This document shows, piece by piece, positions 35,521-44,309 of a stretch of DNA of 64,000 bases. This DNA comes from an uncultured cyanobacterium (GTDB lineage Bacteria > Cyanobacteriota > Cyanobacteriia > Cyanobacteriales > Microcystaceae), in contig CAISPN010000087.1 in the NCBI GenBank assembly GCA_903887375.1, positions 1 to 64,000 of the forward strand, given 5' to 3'. Under the pieces are notes generated by a model. The model worked only from the letters and a program-made list of their open reading frames with translations, was not told the origin of the DNA and searched no databases. The first letter of the stretch is position 1. Every line of letters starts with the position of its first letter. Made by a program: the position numbers and the translations under genes.

Positions 35521-38500
35521 TCACAAGTTTATTGTTTGCGTTGGTTTATTTTTGATATAAGTATCCCACATGGTTTGATAGGCTTTGGTTAGCCCTTGAG
35601 TAATAGATCTATCTTCATAGATCAGATGCTCGTTGTTTTTAATATGCTCTTTGATCTGTTGGCGAAATTGCTCATTTAGCGCTAAATCTACTGCTATATC
35701 AATATATTCTGCAGGATCTTTGGCTATTGTTTGGTCAATATTTAGCTGCTTTAACAAGGCCATTGCTTGCCTGCCACGCATAAATTCTCCAGGGCAAGTT
35801 ACTACAGGTAAACTAGAGGCAATGGCATGGAGACTAGAAATTCCACCAGACCAGACAAAACTATCTAGAAACACATCAGATAGTTCATTTATGCGCAGAA
35901 ATCGATGATAATCCAATCTATCTGAAAAATAACAATATTGCTGCCAATCTAAACCATATTTGTCAAATGCTTTGGCTATTCTTTCTTGGAATTTAAGGGT
36001 TATACCTTTAGACATATGCCTAAAGAAAACAAACAAGCTATTATCTACTTTTTGAGCAATCTCTGGCCAAATATAATCATATTGGGGTAAGTATTTCCAA
36101 AGTGATTGTGAACAGAGATAAATTAATTTATTATCCGGTAGATTAAAATCAGCCCTATTTAAAACAGTTTCTATAACTAGATTTGCCTTGGTGGGAACCA
36201 TGCCTAAGCCAGGTAAACGAACTAATTTTTCTCGGTAGTATTGCTGCCCATTTTCAGGTTCCATCAACTGGTTAGATAAAAAGTAATCTACAGTGGGTAA
36301 ACCTGAGGTCATCGGGTGTCCCCAAGACATACATTGAATTGGCGCTAGCCTCAATCCAGCTAATTGCATTGTAATTGGAGTCATGCCTAGATCCAGATAA
36401 ACTAAAATATGTAGTTCATCTTTAGCGATCTGTTGGGCCATGGCTTCTAAATCTCTAGGTATTTTATGAAATACATCACAATATTTCTTAAATTCTTCAG
36501 TGATAAAATCTTCATCTGAATCTGCATGGTAACCATAGATTTCAAAATCATCTCTATTGTGATATTTCAACCAGCCTAGGGAAAATTGAGTCACTGAATG
36601 TGCATAAACATAAAAGGAGATATAACCTATTTTGAGTTTTTCTCCTTTTTTAAGTTTACTAGCTGTGATTTTTTTACTCCACTGCGGATAGTTGGCTGAC
36701 ATAATCCGAGTAACTAGTTCACCATATTTGATTTGGAGTTCTAAATCATCTAAACCTTGATAAGCTAGAAAAAAGTTACTTCTTAGAGCGATTACTTTTT
36801 CATATGCTTTTCTTTTTTGTTCGTTATCTAGGGAGAGATTTTTAATAAAATTATCTAGTACTTGATTAAATTGGCATCGATAGTCTAAAATCTCTTGGCT
36901 ATCTTTAAAGATTATAGGAAAAAGTCTAGCTCGTTCGAATTGTAATTCCAAGCTATTGGGAATGTTTATTATTGCATTTTCTAATGCTTGTTTCGCTTGT
37001 TGAGTGTTTCCTAGATTATTATTTAATTGAAATATTAAAGATAGGTTTAAATCTAAATTAGTAGGATCTTTGAGCAATCCAAATTTAGTAGTTTCAACTG
37101 CCTTATCTTCTTGGTTATTTTGTTCATAACATTCGGCTAAAGCCAGATAAGATTTTATATGATTTGGGTTTAGTTTGAGAGCAGTCTCAAAATTGACAAT
37201 TGCCTGATTATATTGCTTTTGAAATTTTAAGGCATTTCCTAGGTTATGATAGGCTTCACTATATTCAGGATTGATACTCAAAGCTTGCTTAAATCTATTG
37301 GCAGCTTCAATATATCTCTCTTTCATTTGGTAAGCTAAACCTAGATTATTATAGGCAAAAGCATAATCTGGTTTACTTGTAATAGCCTGTTGGAAATAAA
37401 TAATAGCCTGTTCTATTTCTTTATTGCCAATATAAATAATCCCTAAATTGTTATAAGCTTGTGCATAATTTGGATCGATTTCCAAGGCTTTTTTATAAGC
37501 AACAATTGCTTCATTTTTATTACCAAGATTATCAGCAATGACACCGAGCTGGTACCAAGCAGGGGCATATTGAGGATTTTGAGCGAGTATTTGGTGATAA
37601 AGACTGATAGATTCTCCAATGTTTAGCTCATTTTGCAGCTTATAAGCTTTTTGGTAAAGCTTTTCAATTTCACCGCTAGGCTTTGATTGGATAGTTGAAA
37701 TTTGTTGATCAATACTATTTAATCGCTCTTGGATAGTCTTAGAGATTGTTTGGAGAGAATTGGTTGAACGGATATCTAGACCAGCACGTTTTGCTTTAAT
37801 TTTTGCCTGTTGAGGGTTTTCATAGACATAGCGCATCAATTTTGCAGCATGAGTGATATCTGGCTGCGCCCAGATTTCTCCCTTTTTATAAACTACATAG
37901 TCTTGTTTGAGATAGTCTTGTTTGAGTTTAGTTAACTGATAATCAACTAAATAGCTGTTATTTTCATTCATGAAGTCCATATTGCCAGACCAACCTGTAG
38001 CAATCACTGGTTTTTCTAAATACATAGCTTCAGCCAAAGTTAAACCAAAGCCTTCAGAACGATGTAAAGATACGTAGCAATCAGATATACTTATTAAGCC
38101 ATTTACATTATCCTTGGAAAAATATTCATCAATCAGTGTGATTTTAGATCCAGATAGTGATTCTTTTAAAATATTAAAGTTTTCTAAATCCTCTTCGGCA
38201 AATATGGATTTTAAAATTAAACGAACAGGCTCATCTAGTTTAAAAGCCATCTTAAATGCTTCAACTAATGCCATGGGATTTTTTCTCTCAAAAATACTTG
38301 TAAAATCAAAAATAAACAGGAAAACGAATTCATTATTTGATATTCCAAAATCATTTTTAGAATATGTTTTTTGCAGGTTTATCTCTACCACATGGGGTAT
38401 TGTGATAACTGGAATTGGAGATTTTTGCGAGATGGATTTGGCCATAAAACTACTGCCAACCCAAATCTCATTACAATAATTAAAATATTCTTGCCATTGC

Positions 38501-39882
38501 TCAGGAAAATTTGGTAATTCCCAAGCCCAAACTCCTATATTATATTTATTTTTAAAATAATCAATGCCTATTGTTTGTAGAAAAAATTGAAAATGATGAG
38601 CATTAAAACACAACAAATTTATAGGATAGGGATTTGCACTATTATAAGCTTGGACAGCAAGATCTAAAAGCGCGACTTGTTTTCCTGCCGCTTTAATTGA
38701 TTCAACATAGCCTCTAGGTGCTTGTGTTATTCTTCCATGACCAGTTAGAAAACCGGCAACATTAATTCCATTTAGGCTCAATGATGATGAGCAAGAGATT
38801 TTTATCTCAGGAGAAAATGATTCTAAAGTAATATACTGACTAATCTCAGTATCACTGTGTAGACCGATTGCTTGCGGACGATTAACTCCAGGCAATACCT
38901 GAACATCATAGAGCTCTTCTACTTCGCCTTCTAATCTGATCCAATGCTTGATTGAACCAGTACGCAAATCAATCACTAAAAACCCGCAGCGCGGTTCGGT
39001 ATCTTTTTGGGCTAGATTTTGCTCTAATGGTAAACCCTTAAAGCTGCTATCTTTTCCTCTGGCTTTGGATATACCAACGATGGCATAGTCTCCCCAGAAT
39101 GCTAGTCCACGCAAAAAGCCGGGACAAAAGGTGAGTGGCTCAAAAGTTCCATTATTAGGGTCAATATAGCCAAAATGACCTGTACCTGCATTTAATAACC
39201 ACAACTTACCTTGATAATATCGGGGTGAATGTGGCATGGATAAGCCGGTTGTGATGATTTCATTGCTTTGAATATCAATCACACAACCGCCATTGTTTCG
39301 ATGATCTCGCCAGCCATCTACTATATCTGATTGGGCACAGAGAGTTACATAGCGGGCTTTTCCATCTACTAGCGCTAAACCATTGAGGTGGCAGCGATCC
39401 TCGCCAATGATCGAAGAAATAAACGAAGGCTTCCAAAGAGGGATACAACTATGCTTTTCACTAAGTGTTGCTAATATATTCAGCTTAGTACTGACAAAAA
39501 CTATCCTGTTACTATCATCTTCAACTACCAAATCATGTGTATCTATATCTCCGGTGATATGGCTTTTCCTGGGTATATAGAGCTTGTCATAACCTTGGTA
39601 TAGTTCACCATTTGAGAGTACATTATCTAATTGCCATATTTGATATCTTGTACTGAGATAAATTCTTTCAGTAGTGGCATAGATTCCCATCGCCCGGTCA
39701 AAAACTCTTTCAAAACCGGAAAGATTACCTTGGGCATCTACTCCTATGAACATTAAGCGCGAACTTTGATAGGTCGAAAAAACTAGACTGATTCCCTGTG
39801 CTTCTAACCAAGGAATAAAGTGGCGATCTGTTAGAATGTCTACTGGAATGAGTTCTTTAGAAGTGCCTGATTGAGAGATCAT
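35521..39882 (-). CDS. Giant fusion: TIGR03032 domain, GT4-like glycosyltransferase, TPR repeats, GT41 (OGT/SPINDLY-like)
   Basis: A 1453-residue cytoplasmic protein with four modules. Residues about 15-345 match the TIGR03032 beta-propeller-like family (FSTYQSSRLMFIG; HDLVVED; PHSPRYYQGKLWLLNAGTGHFGYID). Residues about 370-700 form a GT4-type glycosyltransferase with the EGFGLTLAEA nucleotide-sugar motif near 610. Residues about 737-975 are TPR repeats (AWYQLGVIADNLGNKNEAIVAYKKALEIDP and following copies). Residues about 1085-1440 are the GT41 catalytic region (LKIGYISFYVYAHS; APIQCMSWGHPMTSG; RQAMALLKQL). GT41 enzymes put sugars on Ser/Thr of proteins. The gene is divergent from a sulfatase with 68 bp between starts. 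Confidence 0.85.
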   Translation of the reverse strand: MISQSGTSKELIPVDILTDRHFIPWLEAQGISLVFSTYQSSRLMFIGVDAQGNLSGFERVFDRAMGIYATTERIYLSTRYQIWQLDNVLSNGELYQGYDKLYIPRKSHITGDIDTHDLVVEDDSNRIVFVSTKLNILATLSEKHSCIPLWKPSFISSIIGEDRCHLNGLALVDGKARYVTLCAQSDIVDGWRDHRNNGGCVIDIQSNEIITTGLSMPHSPRYYQGKLWLLNAGTGHFGYIDPNNGTFEPLTFCPGFLRGLAFWGDYAIVGISKARGKDSSFKGLPLEQNLAQKDTEPRCGFLVIDLRTGSIKHWIRLEGEVEELYDVQVLPGVNRPQAIGLHSDTEISQYITLESFSPEIKISCSSSLSLNGINVAGFLTGHGRITQAPRGYVESIKAAGKQVALLDLAVQAYNSANPYPINLLCFNAHHFQFFLQTIGIDYFKNKYNIGVWAWELPNFPEQWQEYFNYCNEIWVGSSFMAKSISQKSPIPVITIPHVVEINLQKTYSKNDFGISNNEFVFLFIFDFTSIFERKNPMALVEAFKMAFKLDEPVRLILKSIFAEEDLENFNILKESLSGSKITLIDEYFSKDNVNGLISISDCYVSLHRSEGFGLTLAEAMYLEKPVIATGWSGNMDFMNENNSYLVDYQLTKLKQDYLKQDYVVYKKGEIWAQPDITHAAKLMRYVYENPQQAKIKAKRAGLDIRSTNSLQTISKTIQERLNSIDQQISTIQSKPSGEIEKLYQKAYKLQNELNIGESISLYHQILAQNPQYAPAWYQLGVIADNLGNKNEAIVAYKKALEIDPNYAQAYNNLGIIYIGNKEIEQAIIYFQQAITSKPDYAFAYNNLGLAYQMKERYIEAANRFKQALSINPEYSEAYHNLGNALKFQKQYNQAIVNFETALKLNPNHIKSYLALAECYEQNNQEDKAVETTKFGLLKDPTNLDLNLSLIFQLNNNLGNTQQAKQALENAIINIPNSLELQFERARLFPIIFKDSQEILDYRCQFNQVLDNFIKNLSLDNEQKRKAYEKVIALRSNFFLAYQGLDDLELQIKYGELVTRIMSANYPQWSKKITASKLKKGEKLKIGYISFYVYAHSVTQFSLGWLKYHNRDDFEIYGYHADSDEDFITEEFKKYCDVFHKIPRDLEAMAQQIAKDELHILVYLDLGMTPITMQLAGLRLAPIQCMSWGHPMTSGLPTVDYFLSNQLMEPENGQQYYREKLVRLPGLGMVPTKANLVIETVLNRADFNLPDNKLIYLCSQSLWKYLPQYDYIWPEIAQKVDNSLFVFFRHMSKGITLKFQERIAKAFDKYGLDWQQYCYFSDRLDYHRFLRINELSDVFLDSFVWSGGISSLHAIASSLPVVTCPGEFMRGRQAMALLKQLNIDQTIAKDPAEYIDIAVDLALNEQFRQQIKEHIKNNEHLIYEDRSITQGLTKAYQTMWDTYIKNKPTQTINL

Positions 39883-39950
39883 AGGGTATTTATTCTCAGG
39901 GTTTGGAAAATAGAATATCTAGTTTATTTTAAAACAGGAGAGCTGTTGTT

Positions 39951-41456
39951 ATGCCAAAGAACAAACCAAATATATTAATTATTTGGGGAGATGATATTGG
40001 ACAAAGTAATCTGAGCTGCTACAGTGGTGGGCTTATGGGTTATACCACCCCAAATATTGATCGCATTGCCAATGAAGGAATGCGGTTTAATCATTATTAC
40101 GCTGAGCAGAGTTGTACGGCTGGACGTGCCGCTTTTATTACTGGACAGAGTGTTTTTAGAACTGGTCTAAGTAAGGTTGGTTTACCCGGGGCAGAATCAG
40201 GCTTTAAAGCAGAAGATCCTACTATAGCCGAATTGCTAAAACCATTGGGTTATCGTACAGGCCAATTTGGTAAAAACCATTTTGGTGATCGCGATGAACA
40301 TTTACCTACTATGCATGGGTTTGATGAGTTTTTTGGCAATCTTTATCACCTCAATGCTGAGGAAGAACCAGAATTACCAGATTATCCCGATCCTGAAGAG
40401 TTTCCTGAATTTCGCCGCAAATATGGCCCACGGGGGGTCTTGCATTGTTGGGCTGATGGGAATGGTTCTCAGCGCATTGAAAATACAGGTCCGCTTACTA
40501 GAAAGAGGATGGAAACTATCGATGATGAGTTTCTTGTAGAAGCTAAGCGCTTTATCACAGATGCCAAACAAGCTGATGAGCCCTTTTTCCTCTGGTTCAA
40601 TACCAGTCATATGCATTTTCGCACCCATTGTAAACCCGAAAGCAAGGGACAGGCGGGCCGTTGGCAAAGTGAATACCATGACACAATGATCGATCATGAC
40701 AAGCAAGTCGGAGATATATTGAGCTTGGTAGATGAGCTAGGTATTGCTGATGATACGATCGTTATGTATAGTACCGACAATGGTCCACATATGAACTCTT
40801 GGCCCGATGCCGGTACGACTTCATTTCGTGGTGAGAAAAACACTAACTGGGAAGGAGCATACCGAGTTCCGGCTATGGTTCGCTGGCCAGGTAAAATTGC
40901 CCCTGGTCAAATCTGTAATGGTATAGTCAGTCATCTAGATTGGTTACCAACAGTGTTGGCCGCAGCTGGAGAGACTGATATTAAACAAAAACTCCTCACA
41001 GGCCATGTTGTTGGTAATAAAACCTTTAAAATCCATCTAGATGGTTACAACATGCTGGACTATTGGAGCGGTAAAACCGATAAGAGCCCGCGTAAGGAGT
41101 TTTTCTACTTCTCAGATGATGGGGATCTCACTGCCATGCGCTATGACAATTGGAAATTGGTTTTCATGGAACAGCGCTGCACTGGTACTATGCAAATTTG
41201 GGCTGAACCTTTTACGCCCTTACGGGTACCAAAAATGTTCAATCTGCTCACCGATCCCTATGAAAGAGCTGATATAACCTCTAACACTTACTGGGATTGG
41301 ATACTAGATCATGCCTTTTTGGCAGTTCCTGCTCAAAACATAGCAGGGCAGTTTTTGGCAACATTTGTAGACTATCCTCCTCGCCAAAAACCTGCTAGTT
41401 TCTCTCTTGAGCAAGTGTTGGAGAAATTACAATCTGGTCTCTCTTCTAGCCGCTAG
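39951..41456 (+). CDS. Sulfatase (arylsulfatase-like, formylglycine type)
   Basis: A 501-residue sulfatase/alkaline-phosphatase-fold enzyme. Metal-site Asp14/Asp15 lie in IWGDDIG. The formylglycine motif is CTAGR with Cys55 (C-x-A-x-R form), and downstream STDNGPHMNSWPDAG gives the second metal-site Asp/Asn pair. No signal peptide is visible, which suggests a cytoplasmic enzyme. The cysteine must be oxidised by a maturase not present in the window. The gene is divergent from the TIGR03032/GT41 fusion, and a perfect inverted repeat follows its stop. Confidence 0.9.
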   Translation: MPKNKPNILIIWGDDIGQSNLSCYSGGLMGYTTPNIDRIANEGMRFNHYYAEQSCTAGRAAFITGQSVFRTGLSKVGLPGAESGFKAEDPTIAELLKPLGYRTGQFGKNHFGDRDEHLPTMHGFDEFFGNLYHLNAEEEPELPDYPDPEEFPEFRRKYGPRGVLHCWADGNGSQRIENTGPLTRKRMETIDDEFLVEAKRFITDAKQADEPFFLWFNTSHMHFRTHCKPESKGQAGRWQSEYHDTMIDHDKQVGDILSLVDELGIADDTIVMYSTDNGPHMNSWPDAGTTSFRGEKNTNWEGAYRVPAMVRWPGKIAPGQICNGIVSHLDWLPTVLAAAGETDIKQKLLTGHVVGNKTFKIHLDGYNMLDYWSGKTDKSPRKEFFYFSDDGDLTAMRYDNWKLVFMEQRCTGTMQIWAEPFTPLRVPKMFNLLTDPYERADITSNTYWDWILDHAFLAVPAQNIAGQFLATFVDYPPRQKPASFSLEQVLEKLQSGLSSSR

Positions 41457-41478
41457 ATTTTGATTTCTTGGATAAATA

Positions 41479-41524
41479 CAATAGCTGACTTTTGATCTTA
41501 ATAGAGATCAAAAGTCAGCTATTG
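41479..41524. repeat. Perfect 20-bp inverted repeat, possible terminator
   Basis: CAATAGCTGACTTTTGATCT (41479-41498) is followed after a six-base loop by its exact reverse complement at 41505-41524. It sits between the sulfatase stop (41456) and the next start (41542). There is no clear T-run after either arm, but the stem is far longer than chance would give. It could act as a bidirectional terminator, an mRNA-end stabiliser or a relic of a small mobile element. Confidence 0.6.
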
Positions 41525-41541
41525 TTGTTAAAGCAATAATT

Positions 41542-43305
41542 ATGAAAATAAATATTATGAAAAACAATTCACTTGTTCTCAAGAAGGGTGATAAGTTTGC
41601 TCAAAGGGAGAAAATCAACATAGCAATTATTGTTATTGCTTGGGTTATCATGACAATTCTGGTCAATCCTCTAGGAGAATTTCCTCTTAATGATGATTGG
41701 GTTTATGCCAAGGCGACTCAATCTATCTTCGAAAAGGGTGGTTTTACCCTGAGTGGAGGTGATTCAGCTACAAATTTTATGGCTCAGGGATTTTGGGGGG
41801 CTTTATTTTGTTTACCATTTGGCTTTTCATTCTCTATTTTAAGAATATCTACCCTAGTTTTAGGCTTGGTAGGAGTCCTGACGATTTATGGAATTTTAAG
41901 ACAATTAAGAGCAAATCAATCTATTTCTCTTATAGGAGCATTTTTAATAGCCTTAAATCCTATATATTTCGCGCTTTCTAATACTTACATGACAGATGTT
42001 CCCTTTTTTGCAATAGCAAGTATGTCATTCTTCTTTTTGATAAGAGGTCTTAAATATGATCGCCAAAGAGACATTATTTTTGGACTTCTACTATCTTGTA
42101 CAAGTATACTTATCCGCCAATTTGGAATAATGATTCATTTGGCTTTTGCTATTGCTTATTTGTACAAAAAAGGCCTAAAAAAATCAAATATCATCTTCGC
42201 AATAACACAAATTTTAGTAGCTGTTGGTTTGAATTTAATTTATCAAAAATTTCTCTATTTCACTAACAGATCATCAGTAAGTTTAAATTTTCAAATAGGT
42301 GTGTTAAGGCAACTATTATTTCATGGAAAACTTAAATCTTTAATTTACAACTTAAATATTGATACAATTGATGCATTAATATATTTAGGATTATTTTTAT
42401 CACCCTTGCTGATTCCCATATTTCTTAAAAAAATTAAATCATTCACTTTATCAGAAAAGAAATTGTTAAAGTACTCAGCTTTCACCTTTTTGATTTTGAC
42501 CCTTGTTAGATTTATAAAATCACCAGCAATAATGCCCTTACAAGGAAATATTATAGCAAATTATGGGCTTGGTCCTTTAACACTTCATGATACCGCTATT
42601 TTGAATATCAACAACCCTTCAATTTCGACTTCCATGCATTTTATCTGGATAATATTAACATTTATAGGAATAACTGGTGGTTTAATTTTATCTTATTATT
42701 TAGCCACTACTATTAAATCAATATTTCAAAAAACAAGAAGTCATGAATCAACTAGTCCTAAATGGTTGAAAATCTTTATCATACTTTCAATAGTATTTTA
42801 CTTTTCTCCTTTGGCAATGATTGGCTTTTTTGACCGTTATCTTTTATTTTTGATACCTTTGTCACTAATATTGATAGTAATTAATGAACCTGATATTACT
42901 CAATCATCTTTTTTAAATAATCAAATTATCCCTATACTTTTAACAACATTTCTGACCTTTGGAATATTCAGTATTTCAACTACACATGACTATCTAGGCT
43001 GGAACAGAATAAGGTGGCAAGCTTTAAATGATTTAACGAAAGTTCAGAATATATCGCCACATCTTATAGATGGAGGATATGAATTTAATGGTCTGTATCT
43101 CTTTGATAGTAAAGATACTTACAGTAATAATTATCAACCCAATCCTAAAAAACCTAAACAGAGCTGGTGGTTTGTAGATAAAGATGACTATATGATAACT
43201 TTTGCCCCGATAGCTAATTACCAAACAATCAAAAAATATAGTTACAATAATTGGTGGCCATTTAGCCCCAAAAGTATATATGTTCTTCAGAAAGAGAATG
43301 CCTAA
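41542..43305 (+). CDS. Polytopic membrane glycosyltransferase (GT39/ArnT-like superfamily)
   Basis: A 587-residue protein with about a dozen hydrophobic segments and the GT-C layout: the first membrane helix is followed by NDDWVYAKATQSIFEKGG, whose acidic pair occupies the catalytic-loop position. Such enzymes transfer a sugar from a polyprenyl-phosphate donor on the outer face of the membrane. Acceptor and sugar are unknown. The gene is visibly more AT-rich than the flanking genes, with many AAA/ATT/TTA codons, suggesting later arrival. It begins 17 bp after the perfect inverted repeat and ends 5 bp before an alpha/beta-hydrolase gene. Confidence 0.75.
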   Translation: MKINIMKNNSLVLKKGDKFAQREKINIAIIVIAWVIMTILVNPLGEFPLNDDWVYAKATQSIFEKGGFTLSGGDSATNFMAQGFWGALFCLPFGFSFSILRISTLVLGLVGVLTIYGILRQLRANQSISLIGAFLIALNPIYFALSNTYMTDVPFFAIASMSFFFLIRGLKYDRQRDIIFGLLLSCTSILIRQFGIMIHLAFAIAYLYKKGLKKSNIIFAITQILVAVGLNLIYQKFLYFTNRSSVSLNFQIGVLRQLLFHGKLKSLIYNLNIDTIDALIYLGLFLSPLLIPIFLKKIKSFTLSEKKLLKYSAFTFLILTLVRFIKSPAIMPLQGNIIANYGLGPLTLHDTAILNINNPSISTSMHFIWIILTFIGITGGLILSYYLATTIKSIFQKTRSHESTSPKWLKIFIILSIVFYFSPLAMIGFFDRYLLFLIPLSLILIVINEPDITQSSFLNNQIIPILLTTFLTFGIFSISTTHDYLGWNRIRWQALNDLTKVQNISPHLIDGGYEFNGLYLFDSKDTYSNNYQPNPKKPKQSWWFVDKDDYMITFAPIANYQTIKKYSYNNWWPFSPKSIYVLQKENA

Positions 43306-43310
43306 ATCAT

Positions 43311-44294
43311 ATGAATCCCCCATTTAAACCGCCTTTTTGGCTGAAGAATGGATTGCTAATGACTTGGTATGTCAGTTGGAAAATGGAACGACTCAAAATT
43401 AAAGAGTTAAATTATCAAGAACATATTGTCTTAGGAGCGCAAAACGTTCCCCTTATGGTCAAAGTTGCCATTCCAGAAAATCCTAAAGCTACCATCATTG
43501 GTACTTATGGAATCACAGGCAGCCTGGAAAACCAAACTATGTTAAAAATTTTAGCTCTCAAGGCTTATCAACAGGGCTTTGCTGTAGTTCTCTTTGATTG
43601 GCGAGGTCATGGCAAAAGTGCCGAACTATCAGCTACTTTAACCTCGGATGGGATTTATGAGGGGGATGATTTTATCGCCATAGCAAAAGCTGCCCAAAAT
43701 TTAGGCTGCAAGGCTCCTTTTTGGTTAACTGGCTATTCTCTAGGTGGTCAATTGGCTCTTTGGGGTGTAAGAGCAGCCCAAATTAGCAATATTAAAGAAA
43801 TAGCTGGTGGAGCGGTAATCTGCCCTAGTCTTGATTCAGAGCGCTCTTTAAACTATTTGGGCCAAAGTATTACTGGTAGGTGGATTGAAAAGTCGATCAC
43901 CAAAGAACTTAAACAGATTGCTAGAAACCTTGCTCAAAAACATCCTCAATCTTTGAACATAGAAGTAATTGAAAAGATTAAAGATATTCGCAGCTTTGAT
44001 CAAGAACTTGTGATTTCCAAGCTGGGTTTTCAAAGTGCAAGTGAGTATTACAACGCCACTAATACACTTAATATTCTACCTGAGCTCACACTACCAACTT
44101 TAATTATTTACGCAGCAGATGATCCGCTCTTTGATCCGAGTATTATTTCTGATTTACAAACCCATGCTGCAGATAATCCCCAAATAACACTTCTTTTGAG
44201 TGAATATGGCGGACATGTTGGGTATCTCAACCAAAAAATTCCAGATGAAGATCCTTGGTGGGCTTGGAATCGGGTTTTGGATTTTTGCTCATAA
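43311..44294 (+). CDS. Alpha/beta-fold hydrolase (YheT-like)
   Basis: A 327-residue hydrolase with the nucleophile elbow GYSLGG (Ser143), a preceding oxyanion-side block FDWRGHGKSAE, an acid in YAADDPLFDP and the histidine in YGGHVGYL near the C-terminus. The HVG(Y/F) ending resembles YheT-type esterases. Substrate unknown. It follows the membrane glycosyltransferase by 5 bp but shows no compositional bias, so co-transcription may be incidental. Fifteen bases separate it from the convergent repeat protein gene. Confidence 0.82.
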   Translation: MNPPFKPPFWLKNGLLMTWYVSWKMERLKIKELNYQEHIVLGAQNVPLMVKVAIPENPKATIIGTYGITGSLENQTMLKILALKAYQQGFAVVLFDWRGHGKSAELSATLTSDGIYEGDDFIAIAKAAQNLGCKAPFWLTGYSLGGQLALWGVRAAQISNIKEIAGGAVICPSLDSERSLNYLGQSITGRWIEKSITKELKQIARNLAQKHPQSLNIEVIEKIKDIRSFDQELVISKLGFQSASEYYNATNTLNILPELTLPTLIIYAADDPLFDPSIISDLQTHAADNPQITLLLSEYGGHVGYLNQKIPDEDPWWAWNRVLDFCS

Positions 44295-44309
44295 GGATTT
44301 TAGGAGTAA

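Noticed and set aside
39883..39950. NtcA or other operator between the giant fusion and the sulfatase
   Set aside because: No GTA-N8-TAC or clear palindrome found in these 68 bases.
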